NCBI RefSeq assembly: GCF_016110345.1
Contig: NZ_AP019011.1
Coordinates: 2,108,001-2,172,000 of the forward strand
DNA: 64,000 nt
Direction: 5' to 3'
Origin: Fluviibacter phosphoraccumulans
Lineage (GTDB): Bacteria > Pseudomonadota > Gammaproteobacteria > Burkholderiales > Rhodocyclaceae
Position numbers and translations under genes: made by a program. Within the stretch, counting starts at the first letter, position 1. Each line of letters begins with the position of its first letter. The notes below the pieces were generated by a model that saw only the letters and a program-made list of their open reading frames with translations, ran no database searches and was not told the DNA's origin. Shown piece after piece: positions 60,598-64,000 of this stretch.

Positions 60598-61533
60598 TTA
60601 AAGCGTTTCGCCGAAAGCTGCCTGGAAGCGCTGGGCAATTTGTTCGAATTTAATCTGATAATTTTGTGGGCCAGCGTGAGCAATTTTGATCGAGCCCATC
60701 AGCGAAGCCAGGCGACCGGATTTCTGCCAGTCGAAGCCATTGGCGATACCGTAGAGCAGGCCACCTCGGAAGGCATCACCACAACCGGTTGGGTCGATGA
60801 TGGCTTCCGGTTGCACCGTTTCGATGTCGATACGCTGACCGCCGGTAAAGATCCAGGCGCCTTCACCACCACGCGTAACAATCAGTGCCGCGACCTGCTC
60901 GGCAAGCTGCTCCAGCGTTTGGCCGGTGCGCTCACAAAGCATCTGCGCTTCGTAGTCATTGACGCAGGCGTAGGTGGCCAGCGACAGAAATTGCTTTAGG
61001 TCGTCGCCGTCGAACATCGGCAGACCTTGACCCGGGTCGAAAATGAACGGAATGTTGGCGTTGGCGAATTGGCGCGCATGTTCGATCATGGCATCACGAC
61101 CGTCTGGCGCAACAATACCCAGGCCGATATTTTCGGCGTGACCGACTTCGTTCAGATGGGCCTGACCCATGGCGCCCGGATGGAACGCCGTAATCTGGTT
61201 ATCATCCATGTCGGTAGTGATAAAGGCTTGTGCCGTAAAAGTGCCCGGTACTTTGCGCACGTGCTGACGCGAGAGTCCTTGTGCATCGAGGCGATCCAGA
61301 TAGGGGATACCGTCTTCGCCGACCGTCGCCATAATCTCGGCGTGACCACCGAGGCTATGCAGCGCATAAGCGATATTGCCGGCGCAACCACCGAACTCAC
61401 GACGCATTTCCGGTACCAGAAAGGCCACGTTCAGAATGTGAATCTGCTCGGGAAGAATCTGCTCACGGAAGCGTCCGTTAAACACCATGATGTTGTCGTA
61501 AGCGAGCGAGCCGCAAATCAGCGTTTTTTTCAT
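60598..61533 (-). CDS. PfkB-family sugar/nucleoside kinase (adenosine kinase-like)
   Basis: A 311-residue kinase with the N-terminal substrate glycines (FGGCAGNIAYALHSLG) and the ATP/anion-hole motif DPTGCGDAFRGGLLYG with catalytic Asp. It most resembles adenosine-kinase-like PfkB proteins, but the substrate is not determined by sequence. It lies 24 bases after prmA and 12 before the acyltransferase. Confidence 0.88.
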   Translation of the reverse strand: MKKTLICGSLAYDNIMVFNGRFREQILPEQIHILNVAFLVPEMRREFGGCAGNIAYALHSLGGHAEIMATVGEDGIPYLDRLDAQGLSRQHVRKVPGTFTAQAFITTDMDDNQITAFHPGAMGQAHLNEVGHAENIGLGIVAPDGRDAMIEHARQFANANIPFIFDPGQGLPMFDGDDLKQFLSLATYACVNDYEAQMLCERTGQTLEQLAEQVAALIVTRGGEGAWIFTGGQRIDIETVQPEAIIDPTGCGDAFRGGLLYGIANGFDWQKSGRLASLMGSIKIAHAGPQNYQIKFEQIAQRFQAAFGETL

Positions 61534-61557
61534 GATCAGTGTTTGTAGCCAATAAGT

Positions 61558-62469
61558 TTATTGCGGGAGCGTACCGACCAGCAGGCTCCAGCCTTCCTGG
61601 GTGTCGTCAACGTGCAGCGTCAGCCAGGGGCTGTAAATGCCGATAAGTTCTTCGGCTTGCTCTGCCAGCAGACCCGCCAGTACCAGTGAGGCGCCGGGTT
61701 TTAATCGCGCCGTGAGTGCTGGCGCCAGCACGCGCAGTGGGTTGGCCAGAATATTGGCCAGCACCACATCGTATTTCTGTTCGTCGTAGGGCGTAGGCAA
61801 AGTCTGGCTGGCATCGAAGAAGGCTGCTTCCACGCTGTTGGCATCGGCGTTGTCATGCGCCGAACGTACCGCTTGCGGGTCGATATCCACGCCAACGACT
61901 TCGCTTGCGCCGAGTTTGGCAGCGGCAATCGCCAGAATGCCCGAGCCACACCCATAATCCAGGACGCTGCCGTTGGGGCGTTCACGCACCAGCCATTGGA
62001 GACACATGCGGGTGGTGGGGTGGCTACCGGTGCCGAAGGCCAGACCCGGATCCAGGATCAGATTGATGGCATCAGCCTGAGGTGGCGTATGCCAGGTCGG
62101 CACAATCCACAGCGGTCCGGCAATCGGAATCGGTTCAAACTGTGCCTGTGTGGCACGAACCCAATCTGTTTCAGGGACGTCTTCAATGGTCAATTCGGCC
62201 TGCAAGCCCAAAGCCGACGCACACTCGGCGACGATCTCTGCAACGGGCTGGTCCGCATCGAACAGCGCCGACAGCACGGAGCGGGCCCAGACCAGCTGGG
62301 TCTCCATGCCGGGCTCGCCGTACTGAGGCGTCTCTTCCGGCGTGCCGGCATCGGCGTCTTCAACGGTGACCGACAGCGCGCCGGCCTCCATCAAGGCATC
62401 ACCGAGTGCATCGGCCTGCTGGGCATCCGCGATGATGCGGGCGCTTACCCACGTTGCTTGCGCAGCCAC
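61558..62469 (-). CDS. prmA: Ribosomal protein L11 methyltransferase
   Basis: It trimethylates ribosomal protein L11. The 303-residue protein has the N-terminal L11-binding domain, the segment DPGLAFGTGSHPTTRMCLQWL and motif I VLDYGCGSGILAIAAAKLG, followed by NILANPL. The start is GTG, directly abutting the accC stop. The accBC-prmA order is conserved in betaproteobacteria. Confidence 0.95.
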   Translation of the reverse strand: MAAQATWVSARIIADAQQADALGDALMEAGALSVTVEDADAGTPEETPQYGEPGMETQLVWARSVLSALFDADQPVAEIVAECASALGLQAELTIEDVPETDWVRATQAQFEPIPIAGPLWIVPTWHTPPQADAINLILDPGLAFGTGSHPTTRMCLQWLVRERPNGSVLDYGCGSGILAIAAAKLGASEVVGVDIDPQAVRSAHDNADANSVEAAFFDASQTLPTPYDEQKYDVVLANILANPLRVLAPALTARLKPGASLVLAGLLAEQAEELIGIYSPWLTLHVDDTQEGWSLLVGTLPQ

Positions 62470-63831
62470 TTATTTGCGCTCGACTTCTTTTTTCTGGGCC
62501 AGCATCTCTTCCAGATAATGGATGCTTGCGCCACCATTCATGAAGCCCACGTCGCGCATCAGTTCATGGTGCAGCGGAATATTGGTCTTGATGCCTTCGA
62601 CCAGCATTTCCGACAGCGCGATGCGCATCTTGCGAATGGCCTGCTCACGTGTTTCGCCATAGGCGATCAGCTTGCCGATCATCGAGTCGTAGTAAGGCGG
62701 TACCTTGTAACCGGCATAAACGTGTGAATCAACGCGAATGCCTGGGCCGCCCGGCGTGTGCCAGGCATTGATGGTGCCGGGTGATGGGACGAAGGTGTAC
62801 GGGTCTTCCGCGTTAATACGACATTCGATGGCATGGCCACGGAACTCGATATCTCTCTGGCGGAAACGTAGCTTCTCGCCCGCCGCAATACGGATCTGTT
62901 CCTGCACGATGTCGATGCCGGTAATCATTTCGGTCACCGGGTGCTCGACCTGTACGCGGGTGTTCATTTCAATGAAATAGAACTCGCCGTTTTCATAAAG
63001 AAATTCAAAGGTGCCGGCGCCGCGATAGCCAATCTTGCGACAGGCTTCGGCACAGCGCTCACCAATCTTGGCGATCAGCTTTTCCGGGATGCCCGGTGCC
63101 GGTGCTTCTTCAATCACCTTCTGGTGGCGACGTTGCATGGAGCAATCGCGCTCACCCAGATAAACGGCATTGCCATGCGTATCGGCCAGAATCTGGATTT
63201 CCACGTGACGTGGGTTTTCCAGGAACTTTTCCATGTACACGACCGGGTTGCCGAAGGCGGTTTGCGCTTCCTGGCGGGTCATCTGCACGGCATTAATCAG
63301 CGCAGCTTCGGTGTGCACGACGCGCATACCGCGACCGCCACCACCGCCAGCGGCTTTGATGATCACCGGGTAGCCAACGCTACGGCCAATGCGAATAATT
63401 TCTTTGTGGTCTTCTGGGAGCGCACCTTCAGAGCCCGGCACGCAAGGGACGCCGGCGGCCTTCATGGCATCTTTGGCCGAAACTTTGTCGCCCATCAGGC
63501 GAATGGTTTCAGCGGTCGGGCCGATGAACACAAAACCACATTGCTCAACGCGCTCCGAGAAATCGGCATTTTCCGATAGGAAACCGTAACCCGGGTGGAT
63601 GGCTTGCGCATCCGTGACTTCAGCTGCAGAAATGATGGCTGGTACGTTGAGGTAGCTGTCTTTAGAGGCGGCAGGGCCAATACAGACCGACTCATCGGCC
63701 AGTTTGACGTACTTGGCATCCCGATCTGCTTCAGAGTGGACCACGACGGTCTTTACACCCAGCAGGCGACAGGCGCGCTGGATACGCAGGGCAATTTCCC
63801 CCCGGTTGGCAATAAGAATCTTCTCGAACAT
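62470..63831 (-). CDS. accC: Acetyl-CoA carboxylase biotin carboxylase subunit
   Basis: It carboxylates biotin on AccB in fatty-acid synthesis. The 453-residue ATP-grasp protein has ILIANRGEIALRI, the glycine loop AAGGGGGRGMRVV, and FIEMNTRVQVEHPVTEM with the catalytic residues. It begins five bases after accB ends and abuts prmA. Confidence 0.97.
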   Translation of the reverse strand: MFEKILIANRGEIALRIQRACRLLGVKTVVVHSEADRDAKYVKLADESVCIGPAASKDSYLNVPAIISAAEVTDAQAIHPGYGFLSENADFSERVEQCGFVFIGPTAETIRLMGDKVSAKDAMKAAGVPCVPGSEGALPEDHKEIIRIGRSVGYPVIIKAAGGGGGRGMRVVHTEAALINAVQMTRQEAQTAFGNPVVYMEKFLENPRHVEIQILADTHGNAVYLGERDCSMQRRHQKVIEEAPAPGIPEKLIAKIGERCAEACRKIGYRGAGTFEFLYENGEFYFIEMNTRVQVEHPVTEMITGIDIVQEQIRIAAGEKLRFRQRDIEFRGHAIECRINAEDPYTFVPSPGTINAWHTPGGPGIRVDSHVYAGYKVPPYYDSMIGKLIAYGETREQAIRKMRIALSEMLVEGIKTNIPLHHELMRDVGFMNGGASIHYLEEMLAQKKEVERK

Positions 63832-63836
63832 GGCGA

Positions 63837-64000
63837 TTAGCCGATGATGAAGAGGGGTTCGCCAAATTCGACCGGTTGGCCGTTTTCGATGAGGATCGCT
63901 TTGACTACGCCGGTCGCATCCGACTCAATTTCGTTGAGCAGCTTCATGGCTTCGATGATGCACAGAGTCTGGCCAGCCTTAACGCTATCGCCGACTTCGA
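63837..64000 (-). CDS. accB: Biotin carboxyl carrier protein, C-terminal part (cut by window edge)
   Basis: Only the last 53 codons are in the window. They hold the biotinyl domain with the modified lysine in IIEAMKLLNEIESD and end EFGEPLFIIG before TAA. The gene enters from the right edge and is the first of accB-accC-prmA. Confidence 0.95.
   Translation of the reverse strand, partial: EVGDSVKAGQTLCIIEAMKLLNEIESDATGVVKAILIENGQPVEFGEPLFIIG

Noticed and set aside
61855..62727. A 290-codon plus-strand frame over prmA and accC
   Set aside because: It spans the junction of two convincing minus-strand genes and has no domain or start signal.

Overview
This 64 kb window is almost entirely housekeeping DNA from a betaproteobacterium, most likely a member of the Burkholderiales or a close relative. 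The evidence is the Acidithiobacillus/betaproteobacterial type of GshA, the small PTS cluster (ManX-type EIIA, HPr, EI), metX-metW, a class I PHA synthase, the argS-SPOR-dsbA order, a RibB protein with a degenerate cyclohydrolase half, and the joined mre/mrd/lip cluster. GC is roughly 57-60% in core genes. Genes are packed tightly, many pairs overlap by 4 bases, and no gene-free stretch reaches 300 bases (the longest is 26626-26878, between gatC and mreB). I saw no tRNA, rRNA, CRISPR array, transposase, integrase or phage gene.

Layout. 0-2 kb: an ABC-F ATPase (YbiT type). 1.9-10.6 kb (+): gshA, a lipoprotein ApbE, EIIA-HPr-EI, metX-metW, an AmpG-like permease and a SMUG-type uracil-DNA glycosylase. 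10.6-12.4 kb (-): yqjK-yqjE-yqjD and exonuclease III. 12.6-21.2 kb (+): a glyoxylate/C4 block with tartronate semialdehyde reductase, a LysR regulator, PEP carboxylase and glycolate oxidase glcDEF. 21.3-23.4 kb (+): pyrE, then a foreign-looking patch holding an MNT/HEPN toxin-antitoxin pair bounded by a duplicated pyrE 3' end, and an AT-richer methyltransferase-like gene. 23.4-26.6 kb (-): gatCAB. 26.9-35.4 kb (+): mreBCD, mrdAB, rlpA, ybeD, lipB, lipA. 35.4-38.1 kb (-): a patatin-like lipoprotein and purT. 38.1-42.9 kb (-): riboflavin, thiamin, phospholipid and NusB genes (ribE, ribBX, ribH, nusB, thiL, pgpA, pncC). 43-50.4 kb (-): ubiB, a sodium/solute symporter, a VanZ-like protein, a ferredoxin, a hydrolase, cutA and dsbD. 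50.4-53.6 kb (+): argS, a SPOR protein, dsbA. 53.7-56.7 kb: phaC (-), DUF1289 and an isoaspartyl methyltransferase-like gene (+). 56.7-59.8 kb: LPS core genes waaA, waaC (-) and a family 2 glycosyltransferase (+). 59.8-64 kb (-): an acyltransferase, a PfkB kinase, prmA, accC and the end of accB.

How the parts may work together. The glyoxylate block is linked by more than adjacency: the promoters of ppc and glcD carry the same imperfect palindrome centred near -63, a second shared box near -35 and a TATAAT, all at matching distances. This is the layout expected for a LysR-type activator, and one is encoded just upstream of ppc. The cell-envelope genes (rod-shape complex, PBP2, RodA, RlpA, AmpG, waaAC) and the redox-folding genes (dsbA, dsbD) serve growth and division. 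The PTS cluster has no sugar permease, so it is probably a regulatory phosphorelay.

The most notable signals are the MNT/HEPN module framed by a 23-bp imperfect repeat of the pyrE end, the paired LysR-type promoter elements, and a perfect 8-bp dyad around the pyrE -10 element.
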